Shown here in pieces: positions 32,985-60,613 of a DNA stretch of 64,000 nt. The first letter of the stretch is position 1. Each line of letters opens with the position of its first letter. Source of the DNA: Antennarius striatus (taxonomy: Eukaryota > Chordata > Actinopteri > Lophiiformes > Antennariidae); the NCBI RefSeq assembly GCF_040054535.1, contig NC_090780.1, forward strand, positions 5,294,001 to 5,358,000, written 5' to 3'. Both the position numbers and the translations under genes were made by a program. A model generated the notes under the pieces. That model saw nothing but the letters and a program-made list of their open reading frames with translations. It was not told the DNA's origin and ran no database searches.

Positions 32985-33290
32985 TTTACTTATTTATTCA
33001 GTTTATTTTCTTCTTTCCAGACATGTTATTACAACAGATTTTACTTTCATCAGTGTTGAGACATCAGCCACATCATCCGAAAAGAAAAAAAAGGGTTGAC
33101 GGGTAGAAGCCATTGGCTTGTAAGGTTCCCGCCCCCTAGATCAACAACATCTCTCTCATTGCAGCTCATTGCCAACCAACACATACTTTGCATGTCACAA
33201 ATTAATTTCAATTATTTTATTCTGGTACATTGTTGTTTTGATCCGTCCATTTAGTCCAATAGGCGTCCGTCTTTGTACACCTCTTTATCA
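32985..33290. repeat. Dispersed repeat, copy 2 (pairs with 3450-3720)
   Basis: Tttacttatttattcag...GGTTCCCGCCCCCTAGATCA ACAACATCTCTCTCATTGCA. The same order of motifs as copy 1, with extra AAAAGGGTTGACGGGTAGA. It looks like a LINE 3' end of unknown family. Confidence 0.45.
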
Positions 33291-33436
33291 GTTCTTGAGA
33301 AGAGTCCAAATTTTGTTGATGTTCATTTTGTTATTCCTTTCAAGGGTTGTTTCTGGTCAACTTAATTATTAATCGCCGTTGGAATGACTTGCTTTGTGTG
33401 GCTGAGTTGATGTTGCTTTCTGTGCCTTCCACACTC

Positions 33437-33857
33437 CTAATCACTGACTTCAGCATCATCCAAACGTTTTCCCCATTTCTCCAGCTTTTGGGTGATATCC
33501 TCCTTGAGCCGAGCATTGGACTCCTCATGCCGGTCACTCATCCTGGCAATGGCTTCATTCAGCATGATGGCTATAGCCTCCTTATACACCCTGGCCGTTG
33601 CCTGTGCTGCTCGGTCGGTATCCCCTTGTGCTTTGGTCTGTTGTAATCCCATTTTTCTCAGTTTGTGGTGCAGCATGAAAACACCAAAACCCAGTGCTGT
33701 TATCCCGATTGTCATAGTGGTGAAGATGTACACATCCTCGACGTCCTCCACATCCAGTGGGGCCAGACATATAGTTTTGAAAGTATCCCAGCTGTCCAGC
33801 ATGTAGCCAGCCAAAAAAGTCCCATCTGGACAATGGCGCTCACCAGTTCTGACAGGT
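33437..33857 (-). CDS. Unrecognised terminal exon: TM segment plus charged helical tail
   Basis: Minus-strand frame of about 140 codons from a good acceptor (TTTTTTCCACCAG, boundary at 33857/33858, phase 2) to a TAG stop at 33437-33439. Upstream of the acceptor the frame stays open only to an in-intron ATG at 33892. The exon reads RTGERHCPDGTFLAGYMLDS, a hydrophobic segment IFTTMTIGITALGFGVFML (single pass) and a charged, probably helical tail (AIAIMLNEAIARMSDRHEES, DITQKLEKWGKRLDDAEVSD). The codons look like those of a host gene, and no stop interrupts it. I do not recognise the family. Upstream exons were not found; they may lie beyond ora2. It ends the interval 3' of ora2 (422 bp gap), on the same strand. 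Confidence 0.4.
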
Positions 33858-34278
33858 CTGGTGGAAAAAATAAATAGGCATCTGGAAATCATTTGACAAT
33901 TACCGAATCGCCCCTTTCCAATTATTCCATCTAATTAGATGGAGAGAATGTAGTCAACAAAGCAACATTATGCCAGATCCTCAGGGATTCATACAGACCT
34001 GTATTGAGTCACAAAGTTATTATGAAAGTTTTCTTCCTTCATTATAGAGAGTGAGTCAAAAGCTTCCCCTTGCCCACAGATAGAGCTGCTTGACCTCCAT
34101 CAGGTATTTCACAAGACACATAAAAAGTAATAAAAACAATATCAAAAAGCACCATTAAATGAATTCAGAACAACTTAAACCATTACAGAAAAAATCTTAC
34201 TGTTCCTATCACAATTATTATTAACCTGAAATATACAAAGAAGCAATATGTGATCCAGGCTTTTGGAGAATTCTGTTA
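33858..34278. other. No gene seen
   Basis: Gap between the unrecognised exon and the ora2 stop codon. AT-rich; probably includes the ora2 3' UTR. Confidence 0.45.
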
Positions 34279-35247
34279 CTATCCTGGCATTGGTTTTTCT
34301 TGAGTACGCGTCAGCTGCATTCTACACCTCAGCCTGCCATTCACCTTCCTGTTAGATGCAATGATAACCACTGGGCTCAAGACTGCATAGAGTGAGGAGA
34401 AGAATATTCGAAGATCAGAGATCAGAGGGGATCTCATTGTCTTCCTCACAGTGAGGGTGTAAACCCAAAGTCCATTGTCTATCCCGTAGACGACCACATA
34501 CAAAGTTACAAGGGCCACCACGGCTTTTGCGGCACGTAGCTCGGCCCCACCACTAACCCCACTTCCACCTCCACCTCCCCTGCTGGTGCTGCGGAGCCCC
34601 TTCACCTGCTGGCTGTGCTTGTACAAGAAGACCAGGATGATCAGACTGGCTAGAGTCATGAGCGCCATGGGAACTACATCTCGGCCTACCTGAGCTGCTC
34701 CATTTGCCTGTTTTGACAACTTTGAGGGAAAGTGTACATAGCAGAATTGTACATTAATGCCATGGTTGAGTAGGCTCGAGTCATTCTGGGTGCCAAAGGA
34801 GAAAAGTATTGCTGCTGTGCTCATGCAAGTGTTGATGAGCCAGAGGAAGAGGAACACAAGTCCTAAATAGTGGGTTACAACAGTGCGGACAGAAGCCCAT
34901 CGTGATCCAGGAGGGGCAATGTTCAAGCACTGGTAGGCACTCAGGACAAAGGTCAGCCATATAGAGAGGGAGCGGGATGTTCTGTAAACAAAAATTACAG
35001 CCTTGCAGCCTAAGTCACTAAAGATGGAGGAAAGATGCAACGAGGCCAGTGTCTCCAGCAGACAGCGAACCCCCACCACCAGCAGATTGACACAAGCCAG
35101 GTGTAGGATGATGGCATCAGCTGGGAGGAGGCAGTTCTCCTGGTACAGCAAGAGCAAGAAGGCTACAATGATGGCAACATTACCTGGTACTCCCACAACT
35201 GTAAGGGAAAGATAGAGCATTCCACGGATGAATTCCTGTGATTGCAT
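34279..35247 (-). CDS. ora2: Olfactory receptor class A-like 2 (V1R-like GPCR)
   Basis: A single-exon 322-residue seven-helix receptor of the fish ora / vomeronasal type 1 family, expected in the membrane of olfactory sensory neurons. ATG at 35245-35247 gives MQSQEFIRGMLYLSLTVVGV. Helices lie at about residues 11-36, 44-66, 83-108, 126-150, 193-215, 240-262 and 275-297. Family marks include HLACVNLLVVGVRC in helix 2, YRTSRSLSIWLT in helix 3, an NDSS glycosylation sequon in the second outer loop, AELRAAKAVVALVTLYVVVY in helix 6 and FFSSLYAVLSPVVII in helix 7. A Gly/Ser-rich insert (RGGGGGSGVSGGA) sits in the third inner loop. It is divergent to the receptor at 38819. The ora2 label rests on the pairing and general resemblance, not a tree. 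Confidence 0.8.
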   Translation of the reverse strand: MQSQEFIRGMLYLSLTVVGVPGNVAIIVAFLLLLYQENCLLPADAIILHLACVNLLVVGVRCLLETLASLHLSSIFSDLGCKAVIFVYRTSRSLSIWLTFVLSAYQCLNIAPPGSRWASVRTVVTHYLGLVFLFLWLINTCMSTAAILFSFGTQNDSSLLNHGINVQFCYVHFPSKLSKQANGAAQVGRDVVPMALMTLASLIILVFLYKHSQQVKGLRSTSRGGGGGSGVSGGAELRAAKAVVALVTLYVVVYGIDNGLWVYTLTVRKTMRSPLISDLRIFFSSLYAVLSPVVIIASNRKVNGRLRCRMQLTRTQEKPMPG

Positions 35248-38200
35248 TCCTGTAGGGATGGAAAAAATTACAAGGCAGCTTTAGCAACTGTCGTTAACTA
35301 ATATAGCTTTTTAAATGAGAAGTGTGCATCCTACCTGACAGTAATCAAAGCGAAGGGCTGTAGTAGACCTTGTCTCTGACTGGTCCCCCCTAAAGTAGTT
35401 GGGGAGTTTGTACTCTTATAAAAAGAGAGGCAGCTGCTGAATTTCTTTTTCATGCTCCAATGACCTTTCTTCCCTCAGCCTCCAATTACTTGTGATCAAT
35501 CCAGATGACTGCCTTTGTCCTCTCAGTGGATTTCACACCAACAAGGCAGCACAGAGAAAGCTGTTTGGATTGATTTACAGGGTACAAAGATTAAACTGTT
35601 AGAAAGAGAAAATAGTGGTAGTGAAAAGATCACGTCTATTGGCCTCACATTTAGATTCAGAGAGTATTAAAACAATTACTCAGTGCCAGAGTTTTACTAT
35701 GCAGAATACTTTCCACATATTAATGTCTCAGATGTAGATCTTCTTATAATATTGTTCATCTTATTAATTTATTAATTAGTTATCAATTTTAAGAGCTTGC
35801 CTCTTAAAGACACTTTCTGTTGCATAACCACACATCAACACCAGTGGAGCATACTGGAACAAAGTAAAAGCCAGAGGATGTTCCATTCAGTATGCATGAC
35901 AGATCCCCAGTTTAAGTTGTGTAGAGCCACAGTTACTTGTATAATTCGCCAAAAACAATAAAATACTTCATACTTCACTTCATACTTCAGACAAGTTGAA
36001 CACAGATTTAAACGTTAAAAAAACCCACGAACATACAATATGAATAGAAAAAAACAAAGTGACACTACGAGTAGATTGTGACTAAATCTGCTTATTCCAA
36101 ATTGGCATAGAGACTAGAGTCAATTCCAGCCGGCATTAGACAAGAGACAGGGTTCACCCTGAACAGGTCATCAATCATAGGGACTATCAGCAACTATTCC
36201 CATCATTTAAATTCACCTACGCAGAATGTTAATGGCCAGAGCCAGGAAACCACATGGCCCACCCAAAGACAATTCAGTTCAAGATTCAACCTGTGACCCA
36301 GCAATGAGGCAGGTGACAACTCTATCCACCACCACTGAGTTCCACTTCATTTTTGTTCTTCTTGCCTTCAGACCAAATAAAGAAGGCAATTTAATACCAG
36401 ACAGGAGACTGTTGAGCCGAAAGCCTCTTAAAGCGCAGTTTTGCTGTGGGACAGATTAATTTACAGAGTGAGCGGTGAGCTAAATATTCCCTCTTCACCA
36501 GCCAGAGTTGTTGGTTTCACCCACATATTAAAAGATGCAAGACTTTGAAAATTGGCATACTCTACCTCAAATTTAACATATATGCAAGCAATTCATTTAG
36601 AGAGATAGTTTGAGGAAATTACCTGCTTTAAAATTACACAGAGCATGAGGGCAGCATATGTCTCTTTTAAATATGTTTAGTAATTTACTGAGATTATTTT
36701 CTACATAAAGTCATCTGCTGAAATGAATTACAGAATACAGAAAAATGATTCATTCTGTGATGTAAAGCATACAGTTTGCACAATATATTAATTATTGCAC
36801 AATTATAACAGCATTATTTAATGAAAAATTAAAAAGGAAATTGTGCCAACAAAAAAACATCAGCCAGTACCTATAAAAAAACAGTAATTTTTTAAAGTTT
36901 AATTCAGTGTTCTGTACATAATGAAATACCCTGGGAAGGACATGCTTGAACTTGCCATTTTAATTACCTCTCTAATCATGTAAACATGTAAAAGAAAACA
37001 CAGGGAAATAACACATCTGATAATGCTTCATCCCAAAGCAATCTCCCTAGCGAAAACTGAAAAGTACCTTGCGCCAACTAATTATAAAGCAGTCATTCTA
37101 ACCTGATAGGTTAGAGCACCTTTAATCCAAGATAATTGTACTGTATAATTGAAAATTGTTTTTTTTTTGGATGCAATGTGAATTACAAACCTCTAGCATA
37201 TGCTGGTTCTTTGCACTGAAAACACAAATGAATAATGGCAGATTGTTTTTACACCCCTAATTAGTACAAACATGGATTGTTGCATGAATGATTATCTTAC
37301 TCCTCTGTGTCTTTAAATGTATTCCCAGGACATGAAGGAAGAAAAGAGCTCAAGCAAAAGCACCAGCTGCGTATGCAAAAGCCTCTTGATGGCTCATTCA
37401 AGGCATCATCAGGCTGCTTTAATAACAATAACTGTGCCCTGTTGTTTTCTGCAGGGGTTGTTCAACTCTGTTTCTATAATTCCACAGGGAAATAGCACTA
37501 TAACACCCTGGAGGAACAACTTTCAGTTTTTTTGTCTGCAGAAACTGACATACAATACAGGAGAAGTTTAAAATTTGCAGTACATGACATTCATATGTCT
37601 ACAGGAATCTCGGTTGTTTTTTTATTAGGATGAACTATTTCCTGACATTAAAGACTTGTGTTGATGCACAGCCTGTAGCAACTTTGGCCACATTTATTTC
37701 AAGTTCAATGTCAGGCTTCTGTATCCAGAAACAAGAAAATTTATTCTAATTTGATTCTGTAATTTTTCATTGATATTTACTTCTCGGTTGGGAAGATGAT
37801 ACAGATTAAAACTTGAAGGATCGATTAAGATTTTTAACATGCATCTTAAAACAACTGCCACATCCCTATTCCTTTAAAGCTAAGTGTATTATATTTGATA
37901 CAGGTGGCCTTTCGGGATTTTGATACTTCTATATCATAAGTTTGATATTTTTTTCCTGAAAGACCTGATATATAATCAGACTCAAGTATCTTCAGTTAGC
38001 ATGAAAAAAAATCTAGATATGGCAAAAATACAAAATAAACCTCATAAATATGAATTTATATAAAGAATTTTCTGACAGAAGATTCCAATAAGACCTTATT
38101 TTCAAAAAAAAAAATTTTTTCTGGCAATTTCTTTCTTGGTTATTGCTTTAAAGGGTTGTTAATGAAAATGTTATTTAATCGTGCTATCTGATAATGATGG

Positions 38201-38818
38201 TTACTGATCTCATGCTATGATGGGTGACAAAATCACAAAATCCACAGTATTCACCGCCTTATATAAACATATATTCCAGAGTTTGTCTCAATAGTGTTGG
38301 TGAAAGCTTTTTGTCTCTCTTTGTTCTGATCTTTATGTTGCACCACAAATACAAACATTTCCTGTAGAGATAAGTTTGGAAAATTAACACCACCTCACTA
38401 TTGTCTTAACAGGAATATAAGAAACTAGTTTTATAACTCACTGGAGCTGTAGCCCCCTTTGCTTGCTTACTACTCATGTCTTTTGAGACCATCTGAGCCA
38501 GATTTACTTCGTCACTTTAATTTGCAAAACTGTGGGTTGGACACAGTAATGATGGCTAATAATCTCAAGGGTAACTGAATACTATAAATTATTAATGCAC
38601 ATGCGATTAAGTTATTTCATACGAGATTCAATGGTTTATCCATAATTTAAGGTAAGCATTTCTTTTCTTTTCCACTAAAAGTCATTCAAGATGACGTGAT
38701 CACATTCATTTCTGTTTATCAGGTGTGTATCAGACATTTTGTAAGAGAATTTTTCTCATATGTTGTGTTTTCATAACAGATTTTATTCTCCGCTGTGCCA
38801 GATACATGCCTTGGTGTC
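35248..38818. promoter_or_regulatory. Shared upstream interval of the divergent ora pair
   Basis: 3.57 kb between the two start codons, AT-rich, so it must hold both promoters. No CpG-rich stretch and no clear motif stands out. A decayed interspersed repeat covers about 36110-36340 (CAATTCCAGCCGGCATTAGA, CACCTACGCAGAATG, GTGACCCAGCAATG). A possible 5' UTR splice acceptor for the plus gene is TTCATAACAG ending at 38780. No coding frame is supported. Confidence 0.4.
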
Positions 38819-39760
38819 ATGGATCTGTGTGTGACCATAAAAGGAGTCTCCTTCCTCTTGCAAACAGGTATGGGCATTTTGGGGAACACTGTGGTGCTGC
38901 TGGCATATGTTCAAATAATTTTCACTAAAGCCAAGCTCCTTCCTGTGGACATGATCCTTTGCCACCTGGCCTTCGCTAACCTCCTGTTGCTACTGACCCG
39001 CTGCGTACCACAGACTATGACTGTGTTTGGGATGAGGGATCTGCTGAATGATCCTGGTTGTAAGGTGGTGATTTACACCTATCGCATCAGCCGAGCTTTG
39101 TCGGTCTGCATCACATGCATGCTCAGTGTGTTTCAGGCACTGACTATCGCTCCCGCTGGGGCTCGTTTGTCCAGACTGAAGCTTGCTCTTCCTTCCCTTG
39201 TCCTACCCACCTTTGCAGGACTATGGTTTCTCAACATGGCTATATGCATTGCAGCCCCTTTTTTCTCTATGGCACCACGTAATGGCACAGTCCCTGCCTT
39301 CACCCTCAACTTGGGGTTCTGTCATGTTGACTTTAGAGACAATCTGTCTTATGTGATAAATGGTGTTGCCGTCTCTGGGAGGGATTTTTCCTTTGTTGCT
39401 CTCATGTTGGGCTCAAGTGGATACATTCTGGTACTGCTTCACCGCCACAGCCACCAGATGAGACGGCTCCATCGGTCACATAGCAGTGGGGCAGAGACCA
39501 GGGCAGCAAAAACTGTTCTCACCTTGGTAGTTCTCTATGTGGTCTTCTTTGGGATTGATAATGTGATCTGGATCTACATGCTGACAGTGGCAAAGGTGTC
39601 ACCAGTGGTGGCTGATATGAGGGTCTTCTTTTCCTCCTGCTATGCCTCGCTCAGCCCCTACTTCATCATTTCCTCCAACAACAAGGTCAAGGCAAAGATC
39701 GTCTGTGCAGCTGAGCAAGACCCGCCATCAGAGGGTACTCAGGAATCAAGTGACAAGTGA
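38819..39760 (+). CDS. ora1: Olfactory receptor class A-like 1 (V1R-like GPCR)
   Basis: A single-exon 313-residue receptor starting MDLCVTIKGVSFLLQTGMGI at 38819. An upstream GTG at 38795 is in frame but is not used as start. The DNA shows TGMGILGNTVVLLAYV in helix 1, LPVDMILCHLAFANLLLLLT in helix 2, CKVVIYTYRISRALSVCIT in helix 3, an NGT glycosylation sequon in outer loop 2 (PRNGTVPAF), RAAKTVLTLVVLYVVFFGID in helix 6 and FFSSCYASLSPYFIIS in helix 7. The cysteine after helix 2 (DPGCKVV) and one in outer loop 2 (FCHVDF) could form the usual disulfide. It is divergent to ora2 and upstream of phtf1 on the same strand. The ora1 label comes from the strong family resemblance of the N-terminus and the pairing. 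Confidence 0.83.
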   Translation: MDLCVTIKGVSFLLQTGMGILGNTVVLLAYVQIIFTKAKLLPVDMILCHLAFANLLLLLTRCVPQTMTVFGMRDLLNDPGCKVVIYTYRISRALSVCITCMLSVFQALTIAPAGARLSRLKLALPSLVLPTFAGLWFLNMAICIAAPFFSMAPRNGTVPAFTLNLGFCHVDFRDNLSYVINGVAVSGRDFSFVALMLGSSGYILVLLHRHSHQMRRLHRSHSSGAETRAAKTVLTLVVLYVVFFGIDNVIWIYMLTVAKVSPVVADMRVFFSSCYASLSPYFIISSNNKVKAKIVCAAEQDPPSEGTQESSDK

Positions 39761-40048
39761 CTCCTCTGTCTTACCTGATCATCGACTGTCCTACAGGACT
39801 GCAGAGTTATAATTCAGTTTCGTTTCAAACATTAATGTATAGATAACTGCCATTTAGCAAATAAGTTAATGTTTAAAAAATACTGTGGGAGGACAGAGTT
39901 GAATTGTATTTCAGGGATTTCATTAAACTCTTGGATACATGGGTGCATGCATGGTATGTGGTTTGTGGTTATTTTGTACACAGGCAAAAAGATTATAAAC
40001 ATAACAAAACAATGGCTTAATCATGACAGTAATTGAGCCATCAATTTC

Positions 40049-40203
40049 AATAAATTAATTTTAACTAATTTTACCAAAAATTCCCATTTCCCAGACTCTT
40101 TTTCTGTGTTTTCTAATTGTAAATTGGTCATCCTTTTAGTTTGAACAGGTCTATAATGAAATTCACCATGTCACCAATATTGTTTTAGGAAAGCTTTAAT
40201 AAA
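40049..40203 (+). terminator. Candidate ora1 polyadenylation signals
   Basis: AATAAA at 40049-40054 and 40198-40203, about 290 and 440 bp after the ora1 stop, the second followed by a GT-rich stretch (TGTTGTTGTTGTTG near 40228). The usage order is unknown. Confidence 0.45.
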
Positions 40204-40544
40204 CTGACAATATGTCAGTGTTGGGTTTTGTTGTTGTTGTTGTTGTTTTTTAAATATCAGATCATATTTTTAAAGCATGATTCAAGGATGTTTTTGAGAG
40301 ACAAAAAAATCATTCTATTTGATTAGTAAATATAAGAAAATATTTTAATCAAGTTTGAATAGTTTTGGATTGGAGCACATCAGTGATTGTGGTCTTGGAA
40401 AGAGGTCTGGAAGACGTTTGGTAACAAGTACCTGTGGAGCAGTATCTGACTCTGCAGCCAGTGACATCAGGGGAGGCAGGTAAGGCCGTCATGAAAGGAA
40501 AAAAATGAAAAATGGAAGAAAATAATTAAATGGTTATATTTATC

Positions 40545-41271
40545 CAGTGATGTGTATTATAAAGTTATTTTCCGTTTAACACTACCAATTTTAGGCTATT
40601 TTTACTCAAAATCGCTGAGACCTGCAGTGAGGCACCAGCCAGCCGGGCCTCACCATGGATTGATCAATGGCTCGACTCGCTGTGCTGGCTTGCTATAGTT
40701 AGCCCGTAATGCTATATTTCTATATGTCACTATTAAAATGTTCAAACACGTTTGCTCTATTAACTACAGTACCATAATTTAGCTAATGTATATAATGTAC
40801 AGTGTTTTTTTTGAGCGGTCTGAAACCGCTTGGAAAAGACACGTAGTGACACAGTTCCCCAGCCTCACGGTAGGGGGCGCTGGTGATCCCAGGGATTCGA
40901 CCGAGGAGTCTTCTTCCTCGGCCGTAGAAGAAGTGACAGCGAACTACAATCAGCTGGTCAAGTGCAGCCATTCATTAGTTTTCTGCTTGCTTTGGCTTAC
41001 TATTAAAATTGAGGATTACGTATCTCAACTCAATTTTTTTTAATGCTTTTGTTCAGAAGGAGCGGCGGATGGACTTCATTTATAAGTAAACATAACTTAT
41101 AAGCAAACATGTAGGAAACAACACAACATTTTTTAATCAAATGTAGTAATTGTGTATTTGTATTTGTAAATAATTCTGCTCTGAGACTGAAACTGTAGGT
41201 TCATATTTTTGTAAATCTAATTATGATGAAATCAGTGGCTCACCAGCCATGAACCTCACCGCACGTCACTG
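40545..41271. mobile_element. Possible hAT-like non-autonomous element
   Basis: The left motif CAGTGATGTG and, near 40630, GCAGTGAGGCACCAGCCAG resemble the inverted right end (plus strand TCACCAGCCATGAACCTCAC then CGCACGTCACTG). The ends have the CAGTGRYGTG form of fish hAT elements. No 8-bp target duplication is visible and the interior is unrelated. The segment GGTAGGGGGCGCTGGTG near 40870 lies inside. Confidence 0.35.
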
Positions 41272-42259
41272 ATAATGAGGTAAGTATGAGTTGTAATGAG
41301 TTGTTTGCAGATCCAAATTTATAGACATAGCCTTTGGAATCTTTCAAAGTTACTGTCCGAATAACAAATAATTAAAATCGTTTGCTTCACTCTTATTCGT
41401 TGAAGTGGTAGAATTAATTAAAGGGCAGAGTCTAGGTTTTTCAAGTCCTTGGCATGTATTTCAGGCGACAAATTACCGCTGTGTGTATGCGATGAGCGTT
41501 CTCAGGAAAGTCCATCCACTCATCTTCAGTAAAGTGTTTGTGCTAAACCTTCTTATTAATTCTTGTTTTAAGTCAATCCTCGGGGTTCACTGTTGTTGCG
41601 TCGTACCGCAGGATATACTGTACGCTGCAGGAAGCTGAACGTTCAAGGTGGCCTGACAGACAACACTCAGGGAAAAAAATCACCACCTCAACACAACAGA
41701 CCCCGGAAGAGGGAAGCGGAAGACTGAGCATAAGAGTGAAGTTATCGAAGTATTAACCCTGAGATAAATGTATCGATAATCAAATGTAAACGTAAAAAAT
41801 AAGCCTTTTTTCTTTTACAGTTAATTAGTCTAGTTGAACAGTGTGGATTGACTTGAAGCGCACAACTAGTAGGTAGCTCATTGTGACAGTTGGGCGCAGT
41901 AACTCATCTGAAACTCCTGTAACTGAAGCCAACCGTTGAACTAATGAGCAGACTGTGATGATCCCTGAAGGTGATCATCTACCAGGTGACGCCACATCGA
42001 CCAGTGCTGCTATCAGGTCGGTCGTGTTATCCTCCCACTCATAGGGGGTTCTTGTGTATATGCTTTTCCTCCGGAACAGTTCGTGTAATATTTAAACCAT
42101 GTTTAATTTCTTTTTTTTTTTCTTCTTTTTGTCAGCTTCAAAGTGTCTGTTCCACCTTTGTGTCGTGAACAAATGTGGTTTGTGTTCCAGTCCTCTGTTT
42201 GCTGAGATCGTAGTGAAATGGCCCGACTCCCGACCTGCTGACTCCAGCACCCGGTGACG
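41272..42259 (+). promoter_or_regulatory. Likely phtf1 5' UTR / promoter interval
   Basis: No coding frame is supported. A transcription start for phtf1 is expected here; I can point to no defined core element. The ATG at 42260 has a purine at -3 and a G at +4 (ACGATGG), a fair initiation context. Confidence 0.3.
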
Positions 42260-59159
<16,900 letters not shown>

Positions 59160-60160
59160 TGTGAAAACAACAAACCACTAACAAATGGACACTGAAGACC
59201 AGCGTTTCTATTGTCAGATGCAGACCACCTCTAATCTAAAACAAGAAAAAGTGCAAACCTACTGTCTGTGCCTTCCAACTGAAATCTTTTTGTTTTTTGT
59301 CAGTTTCCATCAGCTTCGTCAGTCATTCTCTAGCCTGAGATGCTTTACAGTTGCTCACAATCCACGATCTGGTGTCACGGCTATGACAGTAACCCAGTGT
59401 GACCTATCCCCTAAATGTTCCTCTGCATATTTTAAGATATTTTTATCTTCTGTGGCACTCAGATTTTACAGATAAGAGGATACAAAATGAAAATGTAAAT
59501 ACTTAAAAATCAATGATTAATTTAATCATGAACAATGTTTTTCATCAATACATTTGTGCAGTTAATTAAAAAATAAGCATTGTGACCTCTGTTGCCAGTA
59601 AATCCAATTTGGTCAAGTTGAGTGGGTTTTTGGTAACTACTATTGACAAATTTCTAAAGCTTGTATTCTACCTGGCTTTGTAACCTTTAAAGTCATAATG
59701 TGATTAAAAAAAAATATGGACAGTAGAAATGATGTTGAATTGTATCGCTTAGCTCCACGTGATTATGACGAAAGCTGCTTGAATTTTTATATTGTATGTG
59801 AACCTTGAATGTGTCAGCTGTTTTACTTAAATTAAGGTATTGCTTTATCTGACCCCATCAGAGCTAATGCGAATAAATTATTTTAATGTTGACAGAAGTG
59901 AAGTCCTGCAAAACAAAAAACAAAAACAATACATTTCATCCGTGAAAAAAAGTTTTTTAGGTTCTAACCTTGAACTAAAGTAATATCCGGAATCATATTT
60001 CGTCAATCAACAAGTCGTGTGTAACCTTTTCTGAAGTTTCTGAGTTGTTTCGACTTGAGATGTTTAGGATTTTCCTGTCAGAATATCAAACAAATCTGGT
60101 TCTTCTTATACCAAATGAACACACTTCTAGCAATCCTGCGTTGTGCATATTTGAACTTAA
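59160..60160. other. phtf1 3' UTR and flank, no other gene seen
   Basis: AT-rich sequence. The plus frame 59185-59475 lacks motifs and lies in the probable 3' UTR. Confidence 0.5.
59872..59877 (+). terminator. Candidate phtf1 polyadenylation signal
   Basis: AATAAA 713 bp after the phtf1 stop codon. Other AT-rich near-matches occur earlier in the 3' flank, so this is one plausible site only. Confidence 0.4.
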
Positions 60161-60330
60161 AGGGGTCCTATTATGAAAAATCAAATTTTTTCGGGTCTCT
60201 ACATGTACATAGTGGTCCCCCCTTACCCGACCAACTCCTAGAATCTGGAAAACAAACGCTTCCTTTATCAATAAATATTTGGAGTTTTATGAATTCATGG
60301 CCATAGGGGGCCTCCTGTGATGCTGGAAAT
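60160..60330. repeat. Dispersed DNA-element-like repeat, copy 2
   Basis: AAAGGGGTCCTATTATGAAA with GTCTCTACATGTACATAGTG GTCCCCCC and CCAACTCCTAGAATCTGGAA AACAAACGCTTCCT. It shares its core with 55165-55260. Confidence 0.55.
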
Positions 60331-60613
60331 CAGCTCTTCCATCTCATTCCAACGCAGTCCACAGCTTGTCATAATTTCATGGTGGGACTTGCAAGACTAA
60401 ATGGCTTATCATCTAGCAAGCGAATTCTGTGGACGAAATTTTTTGCTTCGCCACAGTCCATTTTGTGCCTTGAAAAAATTGTCTCAATGATCTGATCTGC
60501 AACAGTTTCTCCTTCCACTCAAGGGAGACCTCACAGGATGAGAGGTCCAACTCCTACAGGCCCATGTCACACAGAACAGCTGACATCTCAGCTTCTGACT
60601 GGGGTGCAGGTGA

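Noticed and set aside
33582..33833. 83-codon minus frame with a Cys/Trp-rich look
   Set aside because: It overlaps the longer 33437-33857 frame in another phase. The longer frame has the acceptor, the stop and a sensible TM plus helical-tail layout.
38795..38818. GTG start for ora1 eight codons upstream
   Set aside because: The ATG at 38819 begins the conserved MDLCVTIKG-type N-terminus, and GTG starts are not expected in this genome.
59185..59475. 96-codon frame after phtf1
   Set aside because: It lies in the probable phtf1 3' UTR and shows no motif.
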